A DNA stretch of 56,506 bases, taken from contig DIXU01000015.1 of NCBI GenBank assembly GCA_002436105.1, positions 1 to 56,506 on the forward strand. Direction: 5' to 3'. Made by a program: the position numbers and the translations under genes. The stretch's first letter is position 1. Each line of letters begins with the position of its first letter. Positions 8,071 through 16,377 of the stretch are shown in pieces. The notes below the pieces were generated by a model that had not been told where the DNA came from, ran no database searches, and saw only the letters and a program-made list of their open reading frames with translations. The stretch is from Candidatus Aminicenantes bacterium UBA6072 (GTDB lineage: Bacteria; Acidobacteriota; Aminicenantia; UBA2199).

Positions 8071-10260
8071 CTAGTGCACTCTCCACAGGTAGCTGACCTT
8101 GAAGAACAGGCTGTTCCTCATGTTGAGCAGCCGGCCGCTGCCGGGCTGCCAGCTGTCCTTTTGCCACTCCCGGTTCTCATAGAGCGACCCGTAGCCCAGG
8201 TGGACGACCGTGCCGGGGATCAGAGTGAAGGAGGCCAGCAGGTCGGTCGCCAGGTCGCGCTCGTAGTCGTTCCAGCGCAGCGCCCCGCGCACCAGGAAAT
8301 GGCGGTTGAACTGGTAGGCGGCCGTCAGGTTGGCGATGTTCAGGCCGTACACCTTTTCTCCGCCGTCGTCCCGGCGGCGCGCCAGCGCATCGTGCAGCAG
8401 CTCCAGGCTCACTTGGGTGCGCACGCCGGACTGGACGACCGCGGCGAGGCTCAGCGTCTGCCCGCGCGCGGCGAAGGGGACCAGGGAATCGTAATAGATG
8501 CGGTCGCCGAAATTGGCGGCGGCCTGCAGCGAAAGCCAAACCCAGGGCCGCGCGGCGGCCATGGCGTAGAGGGAATTGCGCCGGAAGCTCGCGCCGTTCC
8601 AGGCCTCCCGGCCGCTGCGGACCTCCAGTTTCAGCGTGCCGTTCCACTTCGTGTAGACGTTCAGCCCCGTTCTGAACAGCCGGTCGTCCATCCGCGTGCC
8701 GAGATCGTGGAGCAGCGAGCCGCGCACGTAGGGCTGCACGCGCTTCACCCAGGCGGCGAGGCGTTTCCGGCGCGGCGTCAGGTTCGGCCCCAGCAGGAAC
8801 TGCAGCTGCTCGAAGCCGCGGCGCAAGAGGAACGAGGAGGCCATGGCGAAATCACCGCTGGTGCGCTCGTAGGCCAGCAGGGCGTCCAGGGCCGGCACTC
8901 CGTACTGCAGCATGGCGTTCACTGCGAGGCCGTTTTCATCGCTCTCCTCGCCAGGCAAATGCGAGCTGCTGAAAAGCCCCGAAGCGGTCAGGCGGATGTT
9001 GTCGAGGAAGCGGTACTGCAGGTCGGCTCCCAGGACGCTGTTCCGGTCGTCGCCGGCGTAGCGCCCGCTGAAGAGCATGCCGATGGAATTGTCGCCGCCC
9101 AGCGCGCGCTTGAAGCGGGCGATGCCCCAGAACGCGTGATCGCCCCCCGCCGCCGTCGCCGGCAGGCGCTCGTCGGCCGCCAGCACCGCGAACAGGTTCC
9201 TGCCGGCGGTGCCGCTCACCTTGGCCGCCCACAGCGGGTCGGCGATGTTGCGGCTGTAGACGGCCGCCGACATCAGGCCGCCCGAGACCAGGCCGAAGTC
9301 GATGGCGTTCGTCCCCTCCATGAAGAAGGGGCGCTTCTCGACGAAGAAAACGGGGTAGCGCTGGTTCACCTCCACCTGGAAGGCATCGCTCTCCACCTGG
9401 CTGAAATCGGGGCGGATCGTCGCCTCGGCCGTGACCGACGAGGTGACGCCGTATTTCAGCGACACTCCCAGGTTGGCGTCGGTGCCCCCGCCCCACTCGC
9501 GGTCGTTGACGCGCACGCGGTCGCGGTTGAGGGTGAAATTGGGCAGTACCTCGAGCACCAGGCCCTTGCGCAGGTCCCGGTACTCGATGGCGGTCATGGC
9601 GTTGAACTGGGACGCTCCCGCCTTCAGCTCGGGCCAGGCGCCCATCGCCCCAAGGCGGTTGACATGGCGCATGAAGATGATGCCCATGCGCACCCGCTCG
9701 CCGCTCTTGTAGCGCAGGCTCTCCAGGGGGATCGCCATCTCCACGATGTAGCCGTCGGCGACGATGCGGCCGGCGCTTTGCCAGACATAGTCGGGGGAGG
9801 GGTCGAAGTTGGAGCCGTCCACGGCCGAGGTCAGGCCGTCGGTCTGGCAGCCGCTGGGGTTGACGTAGAACTCGACGCTCGACTGGCGGTTGTCCAGGGG
9901 ATCGAGGACCACGCCGATCCAGTCGTCGCCGCTGCTGTTGTCATGCCTGGCGACCGAGGTCTTGATCTGGCCGGGACGGTCGTCATGGCAATGGAAGGCG
10001 AAGTAGAGGCATTTCCCGGAATAGGCGGTCCAGATGTCGGTGGCGACGCCCAGCGGCCGGTCGACCATGGGGTGAAAAGTGATGAACTCCCTGGAGAGGG
10101 GAGCCTGCTGCCAGACCTCCTCGTCCAGGACGCCGTCGATGCGGATCGGCGTTTCCACCGCGGGGGAAATGATCAATTCATCTTCAACGGCGGCCGGGAT
10201 CAATCCGCAACAGCCCGGCAGGACCAGCAGCAAAAAAAACGCGACTCGCGAGCGAAGCAT
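8071..10260 (-). CDS. DUF5916 outer-membrane protein with CBM9-like domain (copy 1)
   Basis: A 729-residue exported protein. After a signal peptide (residues 1 to about 25) comes a domain like carbohydrate-binding module 9 (about 30-215): RIDGVLDEEVWQQA, YFAFHCHD, FYVNPSGCQTDG, EMAIPLESLRY. A long beta-barrel-like part follows. The segment FFVEKRPFFMEGTNAIDF, with its EKRPFF core, is characteristic of DUF5916 proteins as I know them. The role is unproven; outer-membrane carbohydrate or peptide binding is usually suggested. A second copy lies at 20538-22685. AGGAGA precedes ATG 10260. A heptad array abuts the 3' end. Confidence 0.8.
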   Translation of the reverse strand: MLRSRVAFFLLLVLPGCCGLIPAAVEDELIISPAVETPIRIDGVLDEEVWQQAPLSREFITFHPMVDRPLGVATDIWTAYSGKCLYFAFHCHDDRPGQIKTSVARHDNSSGDDWIGVVLDPLDNRQSSVEFYVNPSGCQTDGLTSAVDGSNFDPSPDYVWQSAGRIVADGYIVEMAIPLESLRYKSGERVRMGIIFMRHVNRLGAMGAWPELKAGASQFNAMTAIEYRDLRKGLVLEVLPNFTLNRDRVRVNDREWGGGTDANLGVSLKYGVTSSVTAEATIRPDFSQVESDAFQVEVNQRYPVFFVEKRPFFMEGTNAIDFGLVSGGLMSAAVYSRNIADPLWAAKVSGTAGRNLFAVLAADERLPATAAGGDHAFWGIARFKRALGGDNSIGMLFSGRYAGDDRNSVLGADLQYRFLDNIRLTASGLFSSSHLPGEESDENGLAVNAMLQYGVPALDALLAYERTSGDFAMASSFLLRRGFEQLQFLLGPNLTPRRKRLAAWVKRVQPYVRGSLLHDLGTRMDDRLFRTGLNVYTKWNGTLKLEVRSGREAWNGASFRRNSLYAMAAARPWVWLSLQAAANFGDRIYYDSLVPFAARGQTLSLAAVVQSGVRTQVSLELLHDALARRRDDGGEKVYGLNIANLTAAYQFNRHFLVRGALRWNDYERDLATDLLASFTLIPGTVVHLGYGSLYENREWQKDSWQPGSGRLLNMRNSLFFKVSYLWRVH

Positions 10261-10448
10261 ATTTCTCTTTCTCCTGGCAGCGCAGCGTCCATTCTACGTT
10301 GAACAGGGCCGGGGAGTTTACGTGATCGTGTCGGTGCCAGCGGGAGATGTATTCGATATCTTTTCTCAGAAGCGATGCCGCCAAGAAAATAAGGCGCTTT
10401 CCCCCATGGCATGAATCGCGGTTGCGGTCGCGAACGGTCCGTCTTTTC

Positions 10449-10477
10449 TTGACGGAGCGGCGGGGCGGGGGTAGAAT
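10449..10477 (+). promoter_or_regulatory. Sigma-70 promoter of the 42-residue membrane peptide
   Basis: TTGACG, 17 bases, TAGAAT. The predicted transcription start is near 10484, giving a leader of about 60 bases before ATG 10545. Confidence 0.75.
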
Positions 10478-10544
10478 GGTTCGTCGCGTTCACAGGCAGG
10501 GCCGCCGCGACGCGTCAAATGACAGTCCTTCGGCAGGGGGTGCC

Positions 10545-10673
10545 ATGAGCAAGATCCTGAGGGCCATCGCGGCCGGCTGGGGAGCCAAGAAGCTTGGCGG
10601 CGGCTGCATCACCACGGTCATCGTTTTCATCTTCCTGTGGTGGCTGCTGAGCCACTTCGGCATCTTCAAATAG
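10545..10673 (+). CDS. 42-residue single-helix membrane peptide
   Basis: A short gene encoding a peptide that begins MSKILRAIAAGWGAKKLGGG and ends in a hydrophobic helix rich in W, F, I and L (about residues 21-41). AGGGGG lies 6-7 bases before ATG 10545, and a canonical promoter lies at 10449-10477. The promoter, ribosome site and basic-then-hydrophobic layout support a real gene despite its size. The GAKKLGGG motif before the helix looks like a conserved small membrane protein, but I cannot name a family. Starts further upstream in the same frame would lie upstream of the predicted transcription start. Confidence 0.6.
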   Translation: MSKILRAIAAGWGAKKLGGGCITTVIVFIFLWWLLSHFGIFK

Positions 10674-10869
10674 CTGCCAACCGGACTGCCATCGCGTCGC
10701 GGCGATGAATGGCCGGCCGCCAGGCGCGGCCCGCCCCGGCCGAACTCGATGTCGACGGGCTTCACCTTCAGCGGCACGCGCTTCGGTATTTGCTCCGATT
10801 CCCGGGCAAAACAGGCGTCATGAATGGTTAATGCGATCAAGGAGGAATGCATGGGTTGCGTTGCTAACC

Positions 10870-10886
10870 GCCCCCTCCAGGGGGGC
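10870..10886 (+). promoter_or_regulatory. GC hairpin sequestering the ribosome site of paralogue 1
   Basis: GCCCCC (10870-10875) pairs with GGGGGC (10881-10886) around a 5-base loop. The right arm contains the Shine-Dalgarno AGGGGG for ATG 10892, so folding would block initiation. A regulatory role is inferred from the sequence only. Confidence 0.45.
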
Positions 10887-10891
10887 ACACA

Positions 10892-12154
10892 ATGAAGCGG
10901 CGGCTGTTTCCTGCCGCCGCTGTTTTGCTGGCTACGGCGGGATGGCTCGCGGGACAGGCAATGAACGCGCGCATCGACGGCTATGTCCAGGACGAGGAGG
11001 GGCGCTTCCTTTCCGGCGTCGAGGTGACGGCCATCAATGTGGTCAACAACGCCGAGACGAAAACGGTCAGCGAGAAAGGGACCGGGGGATTCCGTTTCCT
11101 CGGCCTGGCTCCGGGAACCTACCAGGTCAGCTGCGACCTGGAAGGATACGAATCGTACGCAGCCGGGGGCATCCGCCTCTCCGCCGGGCAGTCGACCACC
11201 CTGCGCGTCAAGCTCAAGCGCCTGCCCGGCAACGAAGCCCCGCCGCCTGTGGCCGAGCCGCTGGAGGACGCCGTGGGCCCCTGGAAAAAATGGCAGGTCG
11301 AGCTGGCCATCGGCGGATTCGCCAATGAGCCCGTTGACCTGAACCTTTTTGTCGAGCGCAGCCAATGGCTTACCAAGGAGCGTTATTTCCTGTACCTGAG
11401 GGATCCGCGCTTCGTCCAGATCAACTTCACTGGCGGCGGCTGGGGAGTCATCCATGAACTGTCCCACAGGTGGCCGCTGACCCTGCGCCTGCGCCTGCGC
11501 GTCAACCGTACGCTTTCGTGGGCCGTTGGCATGGATTGGACCGATGAGCAGAGCCGGTCTCACTACCTCAAGGGCGTCGCCTTCAGCCATCCCGATACCG
11601 GCACGCGCTTCGATGTCGAAAACGAGATCAACGGCTTCCGGCTGGGGCTGAAAACCCTCTTCCCCCATCTGGGAGCGCAGGCCACCCTGCCGCTCAACTC
11701 TTTCGTGAGCCTCGCGGGCTTCCTCCATGCCGGCTGGGCGTTCGTTGAATGCCGCCATGCCTCGACGCGCCGCTTCCAGGACGGTTTTGCCGGCGAGGAC
11801 CGCCTTTACGAAGTCGCCATGAGCGGCAAGGGAAACGGCCCGGGCTTGGAAGGCGGGGCCAAGTTCGAGTTTACCCTGTGGCGAGGCCTCGGCCTCTTCG
11901 TCGAGGGCGTCTATCAGTTGTTCCGGGTGCGCGACGTGAACGGCGAGCAGTTTTCATCGGAGACCATCCTGGATGAGGGAGCGCCCACTCCCGGCGCCGC
12001 GGTCAGCGAGACCCGAAAGGGCCGCTGGCGCGTCACCGACAACGCCATTGCCTGGCCGTTGATCCCCCCCGCCGACATGGCCGAATTCTACCGGCCGTTC
12101 TCCCTCGACCTCGGCGGCATCGGCTTCCGCATCGGTTTTCTTTTCCGCCTCTAG
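10892..12154 (+). CDS. Outer-membrane protein with carboxypeptidase-regulatory-like domain, paralogue 1
   Basis: A 420-residue exported protein. A signal peptide (about 1-20) is followed by a carboxypeptidase-regulatory-like Ig-fold domain (about 24-110): ARIDGYVQDEEGRFLSGVEVTA, GGFRFLGLAPGTYQVSCDLEGY, LSAGQSTTLRVKLKRLP. A short linker (PPPVAEPLEDAVGPWKKWQ) leads into about 280 residues of alternating beta strands ending FRIGFLFRL, the pattern of an outer-membrane barrel. Close paralogues lie at 15079, 26091 and 28617; all keep the HLGAQA and GF.HAGWAF.EC stretches. It is followed on the same strand by a slipin gene, the same order as paralogue 4 and paraslipin. Function is unknown. ATG 10892 has AGGGGG 6 bases upstream. 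Confidence 0.78.
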   Translation: MKRRLFPAAAVLLATAGWLAGQAMNARIDGYVQDEEGRFLSGVEVTAINVVNNAETKTVSEKGTGGFRFLGLAPGTYQVSCDLEGYESYAAGGIRLSAGQSTTLRVKLKRLPGNEAPPPVAEPLEDAVGPWKKWQVELAIGGFANEPVDLNLFVERSQWLTKERYFLYLRDPRFVQINFTGGGWGVIHELSHRWPLTLRLRLRVNRTLSWAVGMDWTDEQSRSHYLKGVAFSHPDTGTRFDVENEINGFRLGLKTLFPHLGAQATLPLNSFVSLAGFLHAGWAFVECRHASTRRFQDGFAGEDRLYEVAMSGKGNGPGLEGGAKFEFTLWRGLGLFVEGVYQLFRVRDVNGEQFSSETILDEGAPTPGAAVSETRKGRWRVTDNAIAWPLIPPADMAEFYRPFSLDLGGIGFRIGFLFRL

Positions 12155-12474
12155 GGCCGAGGACGAAACTTGTTGTCATGCAACCATGGTAACAGCGGAG
12201 TCAGGTTTCGATTACCTTCATGACGGCCATTCCATGACGATTTTCGGAAAGCGCCCGGCAGGATAAGCGGTGACCCGGGAGACAAAATTGGCGATGATCC
12301 TGCTTTCGGATTGACAGGGAGGATCCATTCCATGGTGAATGCCGGGGCCCCAAGACGCGCATTCACTTTTTGCCGTTCATCTTCGCATGCTGCCGGACAC
12401 TCCTCATCATTTGCAGCCGCCCGCCTCTTGTGCTACATTCATGGCGAGCGCGTCCCGGCGCCAAGGAGGTTCCC
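12155..12474. other. Gap between paralogue 1 and slipin
   Basis: 320 bases. It holds the slipin promoter (12411-12439) and its AAGGAGG ribosome site (12463-12469). The first 250 bases show no gene, repeat array or terminator that I can support. Confidence 0.6.
12411..12439 (+). promoter_or_regulatory. Sigma-70 promoter of the slipin gene
   Basis: TTGCAG, 17 bases, TACATT, the latter preceded by TGC (extended -10). The leader is about 30 bases and contains AAGGAGG. Confidence 0.7.
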
Positions 12475-13254
12475 ATGCCCGAGATCTTCGGCATCCAAGG
12501 CTTTATCGCCATCCCCGCCCTGTTCTTTCTTGCCGTCTGGATCCTGCGGTCGATCCGGCGGCTCTACGAATACGAGCGCGGCGTCGTTTTCACCCTGGGC
12601 AAGTACACGGGCACGCGCGGCCCGGGGCTGACGATCATCATCCCCATCCTGCAGTCCATGCGCGTGGTCGACATGCGCCTCAAGACGGCCGAGATCCCCC
12701 GCCAGGAAGTGATGACCAAGGACAACATCCCCATGCTGGTCAACGCCGTGGTCTACTTCAAGGTCATCAGCCCCGAGGACGTGATCAACAAGATCGAGAA
12801 CCACGTCTACGCCATCCGCCAGTACACGCAGGCGGCGCTGCGCGACGTCATCGGCAACGGCGAGATGGACTTCGTGCTCACCGAGCGCGAGCAGATCGCC
12901 GAGAGCATCAAGAAGATCGTCGACGCCGAGACCAGCGGCTGGGGCGTCGACGTCGAGTCGATCAAGATCCAGGAGGTCGAGCTGCCGGCCGAGATGAAGC
13001 GCGCCATGGCCAAGCAGGCCGAGGCCGAGCGCGAGCGCCGCGCCATGATCATCAACTCCAGCGGCGAGCTGTCCGCCTCGGAAAACCTGCGCCAGGCGGC
13101 CGAGAACCTGGCCAGGAGCTCGGGGGCCCTGCACCTGCGCACGCTGCAGACGATCCGCGACATCGCCGCCGACCCGAGCGAGAAGATCGTCCTCTTCCTC
13201 CCCTCCGACCTGGGCCGGGTGCTCGGCTCGATCGTCGGCGAGGATAAGAAATAG
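12475..13254 (+). CDS. Slipin (SPFH/band 7, bacterial stomatin type)
   Basis: A 259-residue membrane-anchored SPFH protein. It has an N-terminal hydrophobic hairpin (FIAIPALFFLAVWIL), then YEYERGVVFTLGKYTGTRGPGLTIIIPI, and the band 7 core with DMRLKTAEIPRQEVMTKDNI. A helical region follows (EMKRAMAKQAEAERERRAMIINSSGE), typical of slipin oligomerisation. Slipins organise membrane microdomains and are often encoded beside an NfeD protein; none is seen here. An in-frame start at 12370 is rejected because AAGGAGG precedes ATG 12475 and the promoter lies between the two. The next gene begins 12 bases after the stop, so the pair is probably an operon. Confidence 0.88.
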   Translation: MPEIFGIQGFIAIPALFFLAVWILRSIRRLYEYERGVVFTLGKYTGTRGPGLTIIIPILQSMRVVDMRLKTAEIPRQEVMTKDNIPMLVNAVVYFKVISPEDVINKIENHVYAIRQYTQAALRDVIGNGEMDFVLTEREQIAESIKKIVDAETSGWGVDVESIKIQEVELPAEMKRAMAKQAEAERERRAMIINSSGELSASENLRQAAENLARSSGALHLRTLQTIRDIAADPSEKIVLFLPSDLGRVLGSIVGEDKK

Positions 13255-13266
13255 TCCGCCCGGCCC

Positions 13267-13932
13267 ATGCTGGACAACAACGTCCGCTACCTGCAGATCG
13301 CCTTCAACTACGACAGCGGCATGGTGCTGCGACTGCTGCCCCGGATCCCCAAAAGCGGGCGCATCCTGATCGAGGCCGGCACCCCGTTCATCAAGCGCGA
13401 GGGGCTGGCCGGCATCCGCACGATTCGCGCCATTTGGAAGGGCCCGCTGGTCGCCGACCTGAAGACGGTGGACGGCGCCCGCGCCGAGGTGGAGATGGTG
13501 CGCGACGCCGGAGCGACGGCGGCGACCGTGCTGGGCAGCTCGCCCATCGAGTCGCTGGACATGTTCATCGCCGGCTGCGCCGAGCTGCAGGTGGACTCGA
13601 TGATCGACATGCTTGGCGTGCCCGATCCGCTGCAGGTGCTGATGCGGCTGAAGAAGCCGCCCGGCGTGGTGGTGCTGCACCTCGGCCGCGACGAGGAATC
13701 GACGCGCGGCAAGATGATCCAGTACCGCCACGTCAACCGCGTGCGCAGCAAGTTCGCCTCGCTGATCTCGGCCGCCGGCGGCGTGGGGCTCAAGGAGGCG
13801 CGCAGCGCCATCTTCAACGGCGCCGATATCGTCGTCGTCAACCTGGTGCGGCCGCAGGACCCCTGGGGAGGCATCCGCACCGACAGCGATGTGGGCGGCA
13901 TGGCCCGGCAGTTCCTGGAAACGATCGAATAG
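13267..13932 (+). CDS. OMPDC/hexulose-phosphate-synthase superfamily protein
   Basis: A 221-residue cytosolic TIM-barrel protein. The key motif is VADLKTVD (Asp64, Lys66, Asp69), the D-x-K-x-x-D signature of orotidine-5'-phosphate decarboxylase and its relatives, including 3-hexulose-6-phosphate synthase and 3-keto-L-gulonate-6-phosphate decarboxylase. VLHLGRDEE resembles the histidine strand of the synthase branch, and NGADIVVVNLV the phosphate-binding C-terminal strand, where the usual glycine/arginine is less clear. The substrate is uncertain; formaldehyde fixation or a sugar-phosphate aldol reaction is possible. It follows the slipin by 12 bases with no ribosome site of its own visible, so coupled expression is likely, although no functional link to SPFH proteins is known to me. 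Confidence 0.72.
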   Translation: MLDNNVRYLQIAFNYDSGMVLRLLPRIPKSGRILIEAGTPFIKREGLAGIRTIRAIWKGPLVADLKTVDGARAEVEMVRDAGATAATVLGSSPIESLDMFIAGCAELQVDSMIDMLGVPDPLQVLMRLKKPPGVVVLHLGRDEESTRGKMIQYRHVNRVRSKFASLISAAGGVGLKEARSAIFNGADIVVVNLVRPQDPWGGIRTDSDVGGMARQFLETIE

Positions 13933-14070
13933 CGGCCGGTTCAAAGACCGGTTGAAGCGTTCACGAGTTGAAGGGTGGAAGGGTTCGGAAAAAGCAGCTC
14001 TTTCGCCGCCAACACGCTGCCCTTAACCAAACACCAGGTTCTTGTAGTTCCTTTTCCTGCTGTTTTTTTT

Positions 14071-14703
14071 TTACTTCTTAATGCATAGCCAGGCATTCCC
14101 AAATTCCGAAGTGCGGAACTCGCGTTCGATCGTGAGCCCGGCGCCGGCGAATTCCGCATCGCGCGGGGTGGCGATGAACCTGGGGTAGTTCGGCCCCTCG
14201 ATCCATTCGATCAGGCGTACGAACCATCCCCCGTCGCAGCAGTAGTCAAAGACCAGGACGAAGCGGCCGGCGATGCGCGCCATGTTCTTCACGATGGTCT
14301 CCCTGAACCGTGCCGAGAGCCCGTGCAGGAGATAGCCGCAGGAAACGATGTCGTAGCTTCCTGAGGCGATGCGCGGCAGGTTCGCCAGGTCGAAGGTCCT
14401 GAAATCGATCGCGGGAAAACGTTTTCTTGCCCGCTTCAGCATCCGCTCGGAAAGGTCCAGCCCGGTGACCGCATGGCCCCGCCCGGCGAAGGCCGCCGCC
14501 AGGATGCCGCTGCCGGTGGCCACGTCCAGGACCGTGAGCTCCACGGGCAGGTCCAGCTTGCCGAGGGCATCCTGGTACCTCGGGGACAGGTGCCATTCGA
14601 TCAGGGGATAGATGACCGATGTCAGGTTGAAGAAAACCCTGGCCCTTTTCCTTTCGTGCAGGAATTCCCGGCTGCGGGCCTGGCGCGGGTCGCTCTCTTG
14701 CAT
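14071..14703 (-). CDS. SAM-dependent methyltransferase (class I, UbiE-like)
   Basis: A 210-residue cytosolic class I methyltransferase. Motif I is LDVATGSGILAAAFAGRGHAV and motif II GLDLSERMLKRARK; SYDIVSCGYLLHGL is the post-II segment. The N-terminal half resembles the UbiE/Methyltransf_11 group acting on small lipophilic substrates, but the acceptor is unknown. The promoter has TGC-CAGAAT with 6 bases to ATG 14703, a leaderless layout with one mismatch in the -10. It is transcribed toward the preceding OMPDC-like gene; the 138 bases between them hold decayed GTTGAAG-like repeats. Confidence 0.8.
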   Translation of the reverse strand: MQESDPRQARSREFLHERKRARVFFNLTSVIYPLIEWHLSPRYQDALGKLDLPVELTVLDVATGSGILAAAFAGRGHAVTGLDLSERMLKRARKRFPAIDFRTFDLANLPRIASGSYDIVSCGYLLHGLSARFRETIVKNMARIAGRFVLVFDYCCDGGWFVRLIEWIEGPNYPRFIATPRDAEFAGAGLTIEREFRTSEFGNAWLCIKK

Positions 14704-15078
14704 GGGCCTATTCTGGCAAATAACGGAGGGAATGTAAAAGGACCGGATAAGAACAGGGTGGGTCTGATCGGGTTCGCTGGAATCAGGATGAATTCGTCGG
14801 GATCGATGTGCCGACCTGAAAAGAGGCGAAGATGAGCTTTAAAAGGCACATCGGGGCCTGGTCTTGAATGATAGGGCCGCCTCAACCATGAAAGGCGGGC
14901 TTTGAATTCCCTGCTGGGCCGGGAAAGGCCGGGATTGAACGAACAAGAAATGCTCACGCAGATATTCAGGTGTATACCAGATGCCGGAGAGTTAAAATGA
15001 AATTCCGGAAAAAACAATGACCCGGGCGATTCCGTAGAACGGGAGCCAGTGTGCCGTTGTACCCGGCAAGGAGAAGCG
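14704..15078. other. Divergent gap between methyltransferase and paralogue 2
   Basis: 375 bases. It holds the leaderless -10 of the methyltransferase (14710-14715) and, at the other end, the AAGGAG (15068-15073) of paralogue 2. I see no array, tRNA or credible small gene in between, and no clear promoter for paralogue 2. Confidence 0.55.
14710..14715 (-). promoter_or_regulatory. Leaderless promoter of the methyltransferase
   Basis: CAGAAT (5 of 6 to consensus) with upstream TGC and 6 bases to ATG 14703. No ribosome site. Confidence 0.5.
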
Positions 15079-16374
15079 ATGCATCGAGCCATGAAGGTCT
15101 TCCTGCTGCTTTGTGCCCTGGCGGTCGCCGCCGCCGGCCGGCTCCCCGCTCAGGCGACCAGCGCCCGCATCTACGGCAATGTCCAGAACGAAGAGGGGGA
15201 ATTTCTGTCCGGCGTCGAGGTGACGGCGGTCAACGTGGCCAACAACGCCGAGACCAAGGTGTTCACCAGCGGCGGCAAGGGCGCGTTCAGCTTCCTGGGC
15301 CTGGCCCCGGGGATTTACCAGGTCAGCTTCGACATGGCGGGATACCAGTCGCACGTGGCCAGCGGCATCCAGCTCAGCGCCGACCAATCGGCGACCCTGC
15401 GCATCAAGCTGCAGCGCCTCCCCGCTGGCGAGGGGGCTGTTTCCGGCTCCGATGCCGAAGCGCCGCCCCCCGACCCGGAGCCGTGGAAAAAGTGGCAGGT
15501 CGAACTCGGGGCCGGCGCCTTCTTCGCCGAGCCCAGGGAATTGAACCGCCTGATCGACCGCGACCGGCAGTTCCTGCGCTCGCTGGCCTACCATTACATG
15601 TCCGGCGCCTATCCCTTCCAGGTCGTCACCCACATCGGCGTCGGCAGCGGAGTCCTGCTGCCGCTGGGCGGCATCCAGCCGCTGGTCGCCCGCCTGCGCC
15701 ATTTCGTCAGCCGCTCGATTTCCCTGGCGGCCGGCCTCAATATTTCCGATCGCCTCCAGGCCTCTGCGAGCGCCGTCACCTATCGTTTCGTCAATTCCGG
15801 CTGGCAGACCAACCCCTACCCCGAGCGCTTCTCCGTCGTCGGCGAGGTTCCCGACTACCGCCTGGGGATGAAAATGATTTTTCCGCACCTGGGGGCGCAG
15901 GCCAGCCTGGCGCTTAATCCCAGCGTCCGCCTGGGCGCTTTCGCCCATGCCGGCTGGATGTTCGCCGAATGCCGTTATGCCGCCACGATGATCTTTCAGG
16001 ACGGCGTGCTGGACCAGGTCCAGACCCATGAGCTGGCCATGACGGGCAAGGGAAACAGCGCGGCCTTCGAAACGGGGGCCAGGCTTGAGATCGATGCCTG
16101 GAGAGGATGGGGCGTTTTTATTGAAGGGGGCTACATGCTGGGCCGGGTGAAGCGCTGGGACGGGGAGAGCTCGAGCGCCGTGACCGTGCGGGACGCGAAC
16201 ACGCAGGAGGTCCTGTCCAGCAACGAGAAGCACCTGGAGGGCCGCTGGCTCCTGGCCCCCGATGCTTATGCCGCGCCGTTCATCCCGAACCCGGGCGACG
16301 AGTCGTTGGCCAACCCCTTCCGGATCGATCTCGGGGGCGGCGGCTTCCGGGCCGGGTTGTTTTGCCGTTTCTGA
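15079..16374 (+). CDS. Outer-membrane protein with carboxypeptidase-regulatory-like domain, paralogue 2
   Basis: A 431-residue relative of the protein at 10892. It has a signal peptide (about 1-26), a regulatory-like domain (ARIYGNVQNEEGEFLSGVEVTAVNV, AFSFLGLAPGIYQVSFDMAGY), a linker (EAPPPDPEPWKKWQVELGAG) and a barrel ending FRAGLFCRF. It is the most divergent of the four: the strands after residue 150 share spacing more than sequence, while FPHLGAQASLALNPSV and HAGWMFAECRYAAT are retained. AAGGAG lies 5 bases before ATG 15079; an in-frame GTG at 15049 has no ribosome site. Its stop lies 3 bases from the stop of the convergent hybrid-cluster gene, so no terminator fits between the two. Confidence 0.76.
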   Translation: MHRAMKVFLLLCALAVAAAGRLPAQATSARIYGNVQNEEGEFLSGVEVTAVNVANNAETKVFTSGGKGAFSFLGLAPGIYQVSFDMAGYQSHVASGIQLSADQSATLRIKLQRLPAGEGAVSGSDAEAPPPDPEPWKKWQVELGAGAFFAEPRELNRLIDRDRQFLRSLAYHYMSGAYPFQVVTHIGVGSGVLLPLGGIQPLVARLRHFVSRSISLAAGLNISDRLQASASAVTYRFVNSGWQTNPYPERFSVVGEVPDYRLGMKMIFPHLGAQASLALNPSVRLGAFAHAGWMFAECRYAATMIFQDGVLDQVQTHELAMTGKGNSAAFETGARLEIDAWRGWGVFIEGGYMLGRVKRWDGESSSAVTVRDANTQEVLSSNEKHLEGRWLLAPDAYAAPFIPNPGDESLANPFRIDLGGGGFRAGLFCRF

Positions 16375-16377
16375 AGG

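Noticed and set aside
8074..10302. Long plus-strand ORF opposite the first DUF5916 gene
   Set aside because: It is an antisense shadow of high-GC coding DNA: its composition is dominated by Arg, Ala, Val and Gln with no recognisable domain, while the minus-strand frame carries clear family motifs.
12370..12474. Upstream start for the slipin
   Set aside because: The promoter and AAGGAGG lie between 12370 and ATG 12475, and the extra residues do not resemble a slipin N-terminus.
14622..15092. 156-codon minus-strand ORF upstream of the methyltransferase
   Set aside because: It runs antisense into paralogue 2 and overlaps the methyltransferase start. No ribosome site or domain is seen.
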